DNA of 64,000 nt, taken from positions 362,717-426,716 of the forward strand of contig NW_020290001.1 in the NCBI RefSeq assembly GCF_003144195.1. Reading direction: 5' to 3'. Of this stretch, positions 1 through 11,233 are shown in pieces (the stretch's first letter is position 1; every line of letters starts with the position of its first letter). The notes under the pieces are model-generated. The model was given only the letters and a program-made list of their open reading frames with translations. It was not told where the DNA came from and made no database searches. Source of the stretch: Ceraceosorus guamensis. Taxonomy: Eukaryota; Basidiomycota; Exobasidiomycetes; Ceraceosorales; Ceraceosoraceae. A program made the translations under genes and the position numbers.

Positions 1-60
1 TTCGGACGTCGCCTCCAGGTCGTACTCCTCCATCAGCTCGATGTCGCTCTCCGAGTCCAT
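1..60 (-). CDS. 5' end of an unidentified gene (partial)
   Basis: The first 20 codons of a minus-strand gene run off the left edge, with the start codon at 60-58. The visible peptide is very acidic (Asp/Glu/Ser rich, beginning MDSESDIELMEEYD). Position 1 is still open, with no splice donor seen. This is too short to assign to a family. It is called a gene because the reading frame begins with ATG, is strongly acidic and non-repetitive, and faces a shared promoter with the Clr2-like gene; it could still be a chance frame. Confidence 0.4.
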   Translation of the reverse strand, partial: MDSESDIELMEEYDLEATSE

Positions 61-1018
61 GATGGCTTGCAGAAAGAAGCAAAGATTGTCGTGTGTGGTG
101 GTCGGTTGCGCTGTTCAGCGAGTCGATGATGCTGTTTGGCTTTGTTTCCGCGTAGTAAAGCTCCGGCCGCAGGGGCCCTTTGTAGCCATTGATCAGGCGA
201 GGTAGTACAGGGTTACAAAGGTGTGCAAGATGACCGCGACAAGAGGCTAATTGTGAGAGGCGAGTAGTTTGCGACCTGAGCGCGTTCATTCACGATATCG
301 CGGTCGTGACTCTGGTGTTCACGACTGAGGAAATACGAGTCGCTCGGACGCGAACTTTAGTCACGAATTGATGCAACGCGTCGCGCGCGTCGTTATGGCG
401 GAGCTCCGCGGCGAACCATTAATGATCTTGTGTTCTAACTAAGGTACCGAACGCGTCGCGCACGATCTTGGATGTCTTGAGCGCGCGAACGCGGCAGCGC
501 AGTTAAGACTCAATCGTGACGACTTTTGTCCGCGGACGACCGAATTATAGTCGTGAGTATATGCGTAGGTGCACAGTACGTCTCAAAACCACCAGCACAC
601 AGCATGTACGCCAGCGTCCTGCGATATTTGTAGCGCGATATACATTTAGCAAGAGCATCATCGGCGGCGCCTGGATGAGTCAAGCCCCAGGATCGACCGT
701 GTCACGCCCCTGCATCACATCGAAGATCTACCAGCACTGCGACATCGCCACAGCAGCCCCCGCGAAAGCTATCAGCAGCCGCAGTCGTCGAGAGTCACGG
801 ATACAGTGCTTTACATTGCGGCCGCGGCGCTGGCTCCCTCCCGCATCGCTGTGACTCGGGCGTACAACAGTCGCAACAGTCAGAGCACCTCTGCGGTACC
901 CGTGAGGTCTCATGCATACAGATCGATCACTTCTCGTGTTCCACCACAATCTTGAATCAAATTGTTTGATCGCAAGTAGACATCGGTTCAACCTCCTTCG
1001 CTCGTTGAGTCAGCAACA
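61..1018. promoter_or_regulatory. Divergent intergenic region with two ACGCGT boxes
   Basis: This 958-bp region separates the partial minus-strand gene from the Clr2-like gene. It holds two ACGCGT words (376-381 and 451-456), each inside the same longer context, acgcgtcgcgc. ACGCGT is the MluI cell-cycle box bound by Mbp1/Swi6-type factors in fungi. Several tcacga/tcgtga words also occur (near 246-365 and 512). A frame at 516-854 has no family resemblance and is not counted as a gene. The cell-cycle reading is inference from the motif alone. Confidence 0.35.
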
Positions 1019-4000
1019 ATGTCGACTGATGCCAATGCAGATCAAGCTAGCACCTCTGCGCCCTGGTTTTCGCCTGCCCAGGCTCAGGTCGCGCCTACGA
1101 AGGCAACAACACGCCCGTCAGCCTCCGATTCAGCTGCGAGTCCAGGTCACTCTGCTCCCGTGGTGACAGGCGTCTCTGAAGTTACTACTAGCGCAGCCTC
1201 GTCGACTGTGCCAGCTATAGCCGAAAGTGCAAAGCGCGGCGCGACTGCGCCTGGACCACTGCTCGACAGAGCCGAGGTTGCTCGCGATCAGAACATCTTC
1301 AGGCCCAATGGAGAGATCGTCTTTCCCAGATCCGATGGAGACCCTGAGTATGGTCCGCCAAACACGGCCCTTCCCAAACCGACAGACTCGGAAGTCAACT
1401 ACTACCACAGTCAGTATACACGAATGGGCGGTGTGGCACGGTTATGGACACGTACTGGAACAGCTGCGCGAGCACTGCTGACGTTTGCTCCCTGACATTG
1501 CCGCTGCGTTCAGGCTGGGGAGATATAGCAACGGCGGAAAGAGACTGGGGAAGCAAAATCGGCAGCTTTTTAGCTCAGGAATTTGGTCTACCCGCCAGTG
1601 AGTAGGCGTTTGCCAGAACGTCAGACAACATTGTCCATGTGTGTGTACGCGCTGCGCCTTATCTACAAGTTCCAACCTGCTTGGCACAGACCCACCGCAA
1701 GGCAAACGTTGGTTCGTCGGGCGCTTTCCTAAGCACTACGAGATGACAGAGCAGCGCAAGGGTCTGCAGGTTAGCCCGCGTACGGATCCGTATTTGTTCG
1801 GCTCAAAAGCGCATCGGTTCCGCAGCGCCGTAGAGAGCCATGCACACTTCATCCTCCTCTTGCTGGATCCTACCATGGATCCGCGAAATTGCTCGTGCAA
1901 ATACTGCAAGGGCAAAGGTACGGAGCCTAAGACCTCCGCCAGCTACATGCCCAAAGGGCCCAAGGCGACGAAGGCTGCCGCACCTCGGACCTCGAAAGGC
2001 AATGATCGAAAAGGCGCAACGGGCAAGAGGCGAAATGTACGTCTGTTGCCTCATCGCGGCCCTGCTTACCTGGAACAGAGCTGACGTTCTCCTTGCAAAT
2101 ATCCTTGCACCTCCCCTTGTAGGTCGATGCACCCAAGCCAAATGAAGCTTACATTCGTACTCGCCGCCTTGTGAAACGCGATCACCTCCCTGGTGTACCC
2201 ATCCACTCCGCTCCAGAGCGCGAGGCTGAGCTGGCCCGAGGAACCCCTCAAAGAGGTCAAAGAGAAGGCTTCAGAGCTGGCGAAATGTGTTGGGCTGCCT
2301 TACCCGAACCCGTCGAGGCGCCCAACAAGGATCCCACAACCCGCGTAACTCATCTCATCGTCACTATCGACAGGAAAGATTTTGACGTGACCGTGGCTCC
2401 TGATGTCGGTGAAACTCCAGGCAGCTTCGATCTCACCGGTAGAGTGTCTCATGCTCCAGTCTACCTAGTCAAGGTCCTTGGGACCAATGAGCTTGTAAGG
2501 TAAAATGTATCGAGTTCGAGCGCGCTCTGTAGCTAACGCAAGCACTCCAACCCCTGGTCAACACAGGCCAGAGTGAAAGAGGAAGACCTGATACCTTTGT
2601 TAGCATTCAATGTCGCGGGCGAGCTCACGCAATGGTTGAAGGTCGACCCTGCAGAGGTGCCGTGGCTCGAGGACGATTTGCCGCCTCCCCTTCATCTATT
2701 CCCAGGTGAGCTGAACGTTTCGTCAGCGAGATGCTCATGTAGTCCCCAAGACCTATGCGCTCGCGATGTGGCTGCTCACCTTTGCTTTGTCATCCTTTTT
2801 GGCCCCTTTCAGATCCAAATGCCATGCCGGCAACAACTGAGACTAGACCAAACTTCGTCACCATTGTCTCGGCATTTGCTCACGGGCTGCGAATCGCATC
2901 TCTCATTCGTTCTACATTCACCCCTACGGACAGCTTCAAAAGGGATTCTTGGGGACTTCCTGCGCCGACAACGCACCCCATACCAAATGTACCTGACGCT
3001 TCGAAAGAGCGGAGTGGGGCTCAGAGTGGAGCGAACCAGAACGGAGAAGGTGGTAGTCCAGCTGCCGGTGCTGGCAATGCTGCGCCCGGCGGTGATGTTC
3101 CTCCCGCACCACACCAGTCGGGTCCAGAAGTGGACAACAACCTCTACTATCAAGGTATTCTTTTTGGGCCCGAGAGAATCTGGGTAGGCGACACGGTACG
3201 CCTGAACTTGAGCGCTGCACAGGTCAAAAAACTGCTACACGACATGGGTCCCAATGAGAAGATGCCAGGTGTGTCCTCCAATGTCAACGTCCCTTTAGTG
3301 ATGCGCATCAAAGCCATCTTCACGCCCGAGAAAAAGAAAGCAAAGCTCTCGGCAGCAGAGGTGAACGCAGCGGCCGAAGAGGAGGAAAGAGCGGCGGCGC
3401 AGGGCATTCGGGACAAATCGGCCGCAGCTGACGACGCAGGGGAGGAGCCTGTGGAATATCGCATCGCCGGCGACCTGTACCAGGTCTTGGAAGAGGAGGA
3501 GGCAAAGAAGCTTCAACTCGAGAGTCACATGGCGCCGACGTCGACACTGGGCCCTGTTGCACGGAGTACGTACGTCATACCCGTTCGACCTTTTCTCGTC
3601 GAGCTTCCATCCAAAGTGAGTCGTTAGAGCCATTTAGTGGCGGTATCGTCGCACTTCGAGAGCTCAACGCCGCCGCTCTGCCCGCTGCGCCCAGCTCCCG
3701 CCGTCTGGTATTCTTCCAGAGGGTTTCACCTTGCAACGCGTCAACCAAGGCAGCATCGAGGTTGAGTGTCCACTCAGCCAGATCGCGGGCCGCTTGTGGA
3801 CGAGCTACGCGCCCTCCGAGCCACTTCCTCGCAAGGTTTTGGAGCAGCGGGAGGTGCCGCTTCAAGCGCCATCGCAAGAGGCGACGGACGCGTACACTGT
3901 GAGCACTCCGTCTTGTTGCGAGCACGCGGATTGATTGTGCAGCCCTGACCCTGTCGTGTGTGCTCGATCAGGTCTCGTTGAGTTTGGCAGGACTCTTGCC

Positions 4001-4627
4001 TGGTCATCTCAAGATGGTTGCGGCAGAAACACCAAAATTGGATCGAGACCAAGCCGTGCGAGAATGCGAGGGAACGGCCCGCATGCTGTTGCGTGCTTAC
4101 ATTAAGAACGAGTGGAATCTCGGTCGCGCAGCTGATGACGGTGAAGAGGCCAATTCGGAGTCAAATGGCGAGGGTAACGGATCTGTCGAGAAGCGCAAGC
4201 GCGGTCGACCTAGCGGCAGAAAATCAAGCACGACGGATGCTGAAGGTGCTCGCAGCTCACCGAAACCCGCTGGACACACATCCGCAAGCGGTACTCCAGC
4301 AGCAAAGAAAGCTAGGAAGAGCGCAGCCTCGGATATTTCGGGCTCGCCATCGACCTCCACGCCGATAGCAAAGCCAAGAAAGAAGTCGGCAGCGTCGGCG
4401 GCGTCTGCGCTCGCGGACAGAGAGGAGAGTCCGCCTTTGCCTCCTGGTTGGATCAAGAAAGTCAGCAGAAAGGGTCAGGGTACATACTATGCAAATCCAG
4501 AACTCAGAAAGGTGAGTGCACAGAGCCTCATTATGAATTACTCTTGCCCTTCGTTGGTGGAGCGCCGGCTGACTCCTTGGCGTCTGTGGATGTCATTGAT
4601 GTGCAGGTCTCTTGGGAGCGACCGTAG
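1019..4627 (+). CDS. Clr2-like transcription-silencing protein with C-terminal WW domain
   Basis: This resembles cryptic loci regulator 2, the SHREC-complex subunit that acts in heterochromatic silencing in fission yeast. Nine exons fit in frame: 1019-1409 (or 1430), 1514-1597, 1690-2036, 2123-2494, 2567-2705, 2813-3615, 3638-3898, 3972-4511, 4607-4627, giving about 985 residues. The N-terminal Clr2 region (RPNGEIVFPRSDGDPEYGP, then PYLFGSK..RFRSA..SHAHFILLLLD) ends in the family's cysteine motif CSCKYC. The central region has FRAGEMCWAALPEP and YQGILFGPERIWVGDTVRL, both typical of the second Clr2 domain. A basic, low-complexity linker follows. The last about 30 residues, LPPGW...TYYAN...VSWERP, form a WW domain whose second Trp lies in the 21-nt last exon. 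The exon 1 donor is ambiguous (1410 or 1431). A WW domain is not a normal part of Clr2 as I know it. Confidence 0.85.
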
Positions 4628-5330
4628 CCGCTCTGGCGTTCTCAAGGCCGCTTCACGTGCGCTTCGCCATGCTCTGGTCGCATTGCCATGCTCATAGGCG
4701 GCCCGCGCTCGATAGATCCTTCACAATAGCGTCGTAGACACTGAAAGTGCTTCGAGCTCATGTATGTCACCCTCACGGAGCTTAGCGCGACGCTGTAAAA
4801 ATGCTTCAAATTTGCGAAGCGAGCCATCTTGCCGAGTTTGGCCAGCATGCGGTGGCACGCTCCGCCGCATTCGATGTAGGGGTAAAGCCTGCGCTCACGA
4901 AACTTCGCAAACAAGAGGCAACGCGCACATTCACATCCATGATGCTTGGCGTCCAACATGAGACGCGCTGAGGGAGTCGGTGTGGTCACCGCAGTGTTTC
5001 GGGACCGCACAGTGGAGATGCGGTGACGTCTTCATGTCTCGCTGCTGAGCTGGATGGCGGCCGGAGGAACCACGTGGGTCATGTTTGTACCGTCACTTAC
5101 ACTGATACCCGCGGACCGGCACACGCGGCATTCAGACGAGGATCAAAGAGTGGCAGACAGTCAGTCATTCGCATGCACGATTAAGCGGGTCTTGACGCCA
5201 GCCGGCCTACTCTGCGATGCGAGGTGTGGACCGTTCGATCGAGGTGCGAAAGGAGGAGAGGGCCATGAGGCAGCATTTGACAGGTGGGTGAACTTGTTGC
5301 GGCGGGCTGGGTGCGCGCGCGTGGGACGTG

Positions 5331-5352
5331 CGCCACCGCCGCCGCCGCCGCC
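5331..5352. repeat. CCG trinucleotide run
   Basis: About seven CCG-type triplets, in a stretch read as ccaccgccgccgcc and continuing, sit in gene-free DNA. It is a simple repeat and would be polymorphic between strains. Confidence 0.8.
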
Positions 5353-6668
5353 GCGAGGTGCGTGCATGGAGAGCATCAGTGGGAATTGAGCGTTTGTGCT
5401 ACACGCACGCTTGCATGCTTGCGCCGCTCTGCTGGTGCAGAGCTCTCGGATCAGCAAGTCACAAGTCCTCAGTGCGGTGGCGGCATGGCCCAACGTTGCC
5501 GCGATGTGGACATGTCGTCAGCACGATTACCGCCTCGCTCGGCGGTGCGAAAAGGAAAAGAGAATCACTCACACTGAATGACCGAGCTCCTTTTTTCTCA
5601 GCAGAACATCTCTCCGGCGCACCGCTCTGCTGCTGGCTGGCTTTGGTAAATCGAGATTCGCGCCATGCAATAGGGCCCCTTCTGCGTGAGTGCCAGCTGC
5701 TTGCCCGCCAGTCGGAGTCGATATCGGATTGTGCCAGGACGGTCGAGACGTTTGGCTGCTCAAGTCGGCCAGCCAAATGCTGAACAAGCTACAACAACAG
5801 TCTTCGAATGCAATGGTCTTTTCTTCGAATCCTGATCCTCCTCATCAGACGGCACTCGCTGAAGTCAGGGTGACGGCCACGCCGGCTCTGGTGCAATCTC
5901 CGCAGTAAGCGCTAGCGTGCACGGCTCTCCGCCCCTGTCCGTCGCGACTTCGACAGAAGAAGTACCAAAGCAAGTACGTTTGTCAAAGCGGCCCGTCCGT
6001 CGGGACGAAAGACTCCGGCCGTGGCAGAAGTAGGGAGTTGTGGAGGAAACATTTGCACCGTCGTTGGTTAGCCGACGTGACGCCGTGCCGAGCTCGGTCG
6101 AGTTGCAAGTCGGCGTCAAACTTCGGACGGGCAGTTCAGAACCTCTCTGCTCTTGTTGTAGTCCGCGCTTCTACGCTGCTCGCGATGCAGGCAAACTACT
6201 TCAGTGCATCCGCAGCCCTCGGCTCGAGTGCTCGATCGAAGCTCTGCAATCCTCGTGGCTGGGATGCGGTGTGTCCCCTAAGCGCGAGCCGTGCCCTCGG
6301 CAGCATCGAGGTGCTTCTCTATGAGCTGCAACAGGTTCCTCTTCATAAAAGGTTCAAGAAAGCCGTCAATGATCTGCCTGCGCACGTCTCTCAACACATC
6401 GATCTCGAGTCAAAGGCCGGTTGGAATATTCTCCGGTCGACGTCCTACTGGCAACATCCTTCCAACTCTCTGCGGAACCAGCGGCAGATCAAAAAGGACT
6501 GTGCATCCGATTTGGGGATCAGAGCGGCCCGACAATAGTTTTCTTAGATTGATTCTGCCCGTATGGGAAGGGGTTCGTGCTCAACGGTCCCTCATTCAAG
6601 GTGCATATCGACCCCTCTACAAGAGGAGATCGCCGATCCATCCACGATCCAAATCTAACGACTTGGTG

Positions 6669-6686
6669 AGTGTGTGTGTGTGTGTA
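6669..6686. repeat. GT dinucleotide microsatellite
   Basis: About nine GT repeats occur in non-coding DNA between the Clr2-like and homeodomain genes. Confidence 0.8.
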
Positions 6687-7935
6687 TTGTGCGCACGAGG
6701 AACCGAAGCCGAGTCTAAGGTGTATGTTTCTTGCGATGTCAGGGTGTTGTTGAAGCACTGGGTCTGAGCAAAGGAGCTCCCTCCGGTATCATTCCTCTTC
6801 GTCGAGCCGCGCTTGCGGAGATTTAGTCAAGAGCAGCCGTTGCGCTTGGATGCAATAAGTAGGCTGTAGCTTCAAAAAGCTGAACAAACTTCCAAGCAAG
6901 CAGCTCATCTTGCGCTTTGCCGAGCCTCTGCTCCTTCTCAAACAAACAGACGATCAACCAATCGACCAATCGACACTCTACTGCCCCTTCCTGGAGTCTG
7001 GATCGCTCTCAGTCCCAGCGCCTCGGCCGTGCGGCGCTTCGTGCCTCTCCTCGCTTCGCAGTCTCCACTGCTAGGAAAAGGATTCGCCAATACCGCCAAT
7101 CACGTTCCTCATCCTCTTGCATCGTCTCCCTGTCTCACATCCAGACCAGCCCTCAAAGTGTCAAAGGCGAGACAAATTGTATAATCAGGGTGAGTTTGGA
7201 GAGGCTCGCGTAGTCTCGCGCCCGTACAGCACAAGTGGTAGCTCGAGCACGTTTCCAGCATGATTTGCAACGGCGACGGCGTGGTGCGATCTGAAGTGGC
7301 AAAAGCGGCAAGGGTGGGATGTTTAAGTGGATGTTCAAGTAGACTCTTCTGTAGAGTTGAGTCGCTGAGTGTCAAGTAGAGCGCCAAACAAGGCGCGTCT
7401 GCGCAAATGGCAGGCCCGCGGACTGTCAGCGAGCTTCATCACGATCCCTGAAGCAAGAAGATGTCATGCATGCGTTTACGGCAGCTTGCGCAGGAGGGAG
7501 TGCTGGTCTGGCCGGAATTGGCCGGTTGCGAATCAGTCGACAGCGAAAGTAGCTTTGCGCAACGATCCCCAGGTCTACCAACTTTGCCTCCTGCAGCGCT
7601 CCAAGGGAAGGCAATCAGATGCCAGGCTCTGCGATCACCTCAGATTTGGATCTCTGATCGCTCTCAAGGACAGCAGATGATTGACCTTCAGATTTCCTTT
7701 CCCTTGCCCGCTCTCATGCCCTCACTCGACCATCTCTGACTGTCGACATGCCGCCGATCTGGTCATCGTCTGCATGCAACATGCACTTTCGTCAACGGTC
7801 CTGCCGCACCATACCCTTTCCCTTTCCGACTCGCTATGTTCTACTCGTCCAATGGGCTACAAAATGTGCCCCCTCTGGACTCAAATTTGATTCCACGTCC
7901 TCCTCCCGCAAACGTCTCTTTTCACCCCGCTCAAA

Positions 7936-10841
7936 ATGGACCTACAACGTCTCCCTCACGGTCGATATCCTGCACTGGAATCTACAATTCGCGACAAAAT
8001 GGTTGCTCAACGTCTTAGACGTGCACTAGAAGAAATCCTCGCCGACTCCTCCTCCCTCCCTGCCTCGCTCGATACCCGTCTAACACAAAACGCTGCAGCC
8101 GACGACTGGAGTCGCCAAAGCACTGACTTTACCGTATCTGGAGAAGAGCTCCGACTTATTTCTCCTATTGTGAGTACAGCCGCTGCGCGCAATTCCGGTC
8201 CACGAACTCACAGTCCCTTCTTTACAGGCTGGCGCGATAATGTCGTCTCACTTTCAACAGCATCAGCCTGGCCTAGAGACGTCCAGTCTCGGACTAATTT
8301 GGCCGGACACGCGCCAGCAGATCACGGCGAACACGTTCGACATGCCTTCCGACCTGCAAGCGCTCAACACGGCAAACGTCCTGGCCAACCAAAGCAGCTC
8401 TGGCGCGGAAGCACGCGATTTTGCCGAAGCTCCGTATCAATTGCGGAAAAGGCGACCGACCTTGTCATTAGATTCTGGCGCGACGAGACCGCATGCGTCC
8501 GACACTGCTATTTCTGGACCCCATGACGTGCAACGATCCTCTTCGTCCAGTCGTCTGGCCCCTCGAGCCGCATTTAGACAAGGCAAGAAACGCAACAAGA
8601 TGTCTCAATGGCAGCTAGAGGTCCTCGAAGAATTCTTCGATCACAACGCCAATCCGATCGGCCAGACACGAGCTGACCTGGCCAAGAGAATCAATTGCTC
8701 GGATAGAAGCGTACAAAGTGAGTCCAATGCAAAGGTCGATCGCAACCTTGATCCGTTGCCAAGCGGAGCTGATGTCGTTCCGCGATGCTCTCTTCACTCA
8801 CAGTCTGGTTTCAGAATCGGTGAGTCGAGCACGCATGACGTTGTCTTGTCAAATGAAGCTCGCTACATCGACGGTGGACCCCTTCAAGACTTGTGCCCGT
8901 GTGGGCACACCCATTTTCATATATTGCACTTGATGTGACGATTTTCCTGCCAAGCGTCAGATATCCTGGCTGACCAATTTCCCAGGCGCGCTCGCGCAAA
9001 CCCTCCTTACAAATTGCAATTTCATTTCAAATACTCTATGGAAAAACTACATCGACGTATTCGATGCATTCTCGACGCTCGCAGCCGTCAAAAACGAAAG
9101 GCATCAGGCGGGGCGCCGGGCCCCAACGTCCCTCAGACTGGACGCTTCAAGAGCGAGACCTCGTCTCTTCCGCCGCCCACTCCAGCCAGTCTGAGGCACA
9201 GTCTCGGTGGCTCCACGTCCGCGAGCGCCTACACATCCCCTTCCACGACTCAGCTTGGACTCGCGGGAGGCGTAGATTGGGAGAGCTCGGCTGGGTCTTT
9301 GTTCTCCGGCTTGGAACGTGAGTCATGAAAGTCCAGCAGTCTGACTTCCAACAGCTGCGATCTAACATGACCTACGCCCAACTGGTAGCGAGCATCAAGT
9401 TTCCGGTAACTTCTTTGACAGTGGGCACTTGGCGTCGAGTCCAACCTGGTTTGACTTGCTTTTTCTCGCGAGCAAACAAGCGTTTCGAATGGCGTCTGAT
9501 CAATGATAGCATCGGGTTCAAGCTCGAACTGCCTTGGAAGATTGTCAAAAGCATTTCGCTGGAAGGGCCTTTCGACTCGGCGGGCGCCGCGCAAGTAAGT
9601 CTTGGAACATGCTCCTGGCCTCATCTGTCCCGAGTGACAAGGCTGACGCCAAGTCTGCGTCCGGCAACCTATAGGGAAGGATCTCCATTCAGCTTCATCG
9701 AGCTCCACTCTTCTACCTCGAAGTCTTTCGCAGCAATGAAAGAGATGGGTCAGAGAGCACGACAAAGTCCTGGCGTCAAAACGACGATTTCACTCAGGAG
9801 CGACAGGCCAGCGAAGTGTTGCTCCACGAACTAGAGGGTCCTTACGAGCAACTACGAGTTGCCGTGCATCATCTCATGACGCTCGAGCCCGGTCTGCGCC
9901 TGCTCATGCGCTCCAGTGGTATCAACGCTGCACAGATGTTCATGTCCCCGAGTCCAACTACTGGAACGAGTTCTGCTTTTGCTACAGGAACACCGTGGTC
10001 GACTGCGCTGCAAGCCTACCAAGACCCGAACGGGCATGCTGGCAACACGTTGGAGCTTTTCGACGCCACCGTCGATCGGGCGCATCCACACGGCTCGGGG
10101 AGGATGCAGTTCCAGCCTGGTCACGACATGAGTGATCTTTACAGGTCGACATCCTTCCCTTCGCCAGGCTTTGACGCTCTTCCCGGCGGGTTTCCCAAGC
10201 CAAGTCCAAATGGGTCGGCGGACAGCATACCATGGCCCCAATCGTCGCCAAGCTTGCTTGATTCCGCGTACGATCCGGCACTGGGCTTTGCATCTACGCC
10301 GCTGAGCTCCCCTGCCTCGACCAATCTAGCCTCCTTGACTGCAAGTCCGATCACCAACACGTCGCTTGGTCTGGGCGCCTTGCGCGTTCACGACCGCGAT
10401 GCTTACAACGAATTTGCGAATGGCCACATTCCAGCGCCTTCCAGCATTCCGACGTCGGCGCCACCCAGCATGACATCCTGGCCAGCTTTGGATTGGTCGA
10501 GGCCTAGCCAGGCCTTCACCCGTGCATATGGAAGCATCGGAAGTGATAATCGATTTGTTGCTCAGCCGACACAGCCGACACAGCCGGCACAGCCTCCAAA
10601 TTCCTATGTCAAAGTGCTCGAGCACGGAACGATGTCGGCTCCTCCCCACGGTCGAATGGCTCCCTTGCCTTCCATCAGCGATGCTGCCCAAGAACGTGGC
10701 TCTGAATCAGGCTCTACACTGAGCGTAGGAATGGGCGTCAGCGCCATGTCCAGTTCCTCCACTCATGGCTCCCAGCCCACGTCCATGCAGCACACTGAAG
10801 ATTCGCCTCTGAGCGACCCTCCCAGCGGTTCTGCGGCTTGA
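7936..10841 (+). CDS. Homeodomain transcription factor, Hoy1-type
   Basis: Six exons join in frame: 7936-8169, 8228-8717, 8804-8819, 8986-9317, 9389-9594, 9675-10841, for about 814 residues. The homeodomain (about residues 196-256) starts KKRNKMSQWQLEVLEEFF and ends in helix 3, SVQIWFQNRRARANP. Exon 3 is only 16 nt and supplies most of IWFQNR. About 100 residues later a second conserved block (SIKFPVTSLTVGTWRRV ... FEWRLINDS ... RISIQLHRAPLFYLEV) matches the PH-like domain that follows the homeodomain in Yarrowia Hoy1 and related filamentous fungal regulators. The long C-terminal tail is Ser/Pro/Gly/Gln rich, with QPTQPTQPAQPP repeats, as in activation domains. A branch site ctaac at 9362-9366 supports the intron ending at 9388. 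An upstream ATG at 7836 is in another frame. The targets are unknown; Hoy1 controls hyphal growth in Yarrowia. Confidence 0.85.
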
Positions 10842-11233
10842 ACATCTCTGCATTCTCGTGTGCTCTTCCTAATACAGCTAAAGATCTCTTCTCCGCGCCC
10901 CTACTGTAGTGTAGTCCGTCTCGCATTCCCTAAGCAAAGTGGTAATCTCGTCCTTAATCCTGTCGCCAAAAGCTTCATCGCTCTCTGAGATGAGCATGCA
11001 CCATCTTTTTCTCTTCGCCTCCTTGTACGCCTCCTCCGATGCCATCTGCACACTCTTTCTCACGAGAAATGCGCTGTCGCTACCATCGCTTGGTCGTCAC
11101 CCTTATCCGCTCGTCTACAAGCTTTCGCTGTGCCAGACAATCTAGCTAATGAGAAGAATCACTCGATCTTACGATCAAAGAAATGCGATTGAACGTTGAA
11201 CAGACCGGACGAAGAGCTCGTGAAGGTGCGTCT
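10842..11233. terminator. Convergent 3' flank between the Hoy1-like and ALG14 genes
   Basis: The homeodomain gene (plus) and ALG14 (minus) end facing each other across 392 bp. No gene is supported here. The interval must carry both 3' untranslated regions. I see no canonical AATAAA that clearly serves either gene. Confidence 0.4.

Larger units (their letters stand above)
4628..7935. other. 3.3-kb stretch without a supportable gene; low-complexity tracts
   Basis: No frame here shows family resemblance or a believable exon chain on either strand. The region contains a CCG/GGC triplet run (about 5331-5352), a GT dinucleotide run (6669-6686), and pyrimidine-rich DNA with CCTTTCCC-type tracts at about 7690-7930 just ahead of the homeodomain gene. 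The right part probably holds the promoter and 5' leader of that gene. The left part may be 3' flank of the Clr2-like gene or an unrecognised non-coding transcript. Confidence 0.5.

Noticed and set aside
516-854. Open frame upstream of the Clr2-like gene
   Set aside because: No domain, arginine/serine-rich composition expected of GC-rich non-coding DNA, and no splice or start context.
8804-8820. Reading the homeodomain without the microexon by using the AG inside tttcag
   Set aside because: That acceptor would delete WFQ, the most conserved residues of any homeodomain; the upstream acceptor restores I-W-F-Q-N-R exactly.
9318-9354. Short 37-nt intron in the Hoy1-like gene ending at the AG at 9353-9354
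   Set aside because: It leaves an immediate stop codon. The AG at 9387-9388 gives an ordinary 71-nt intron with a ctaac branch site and an open frame.
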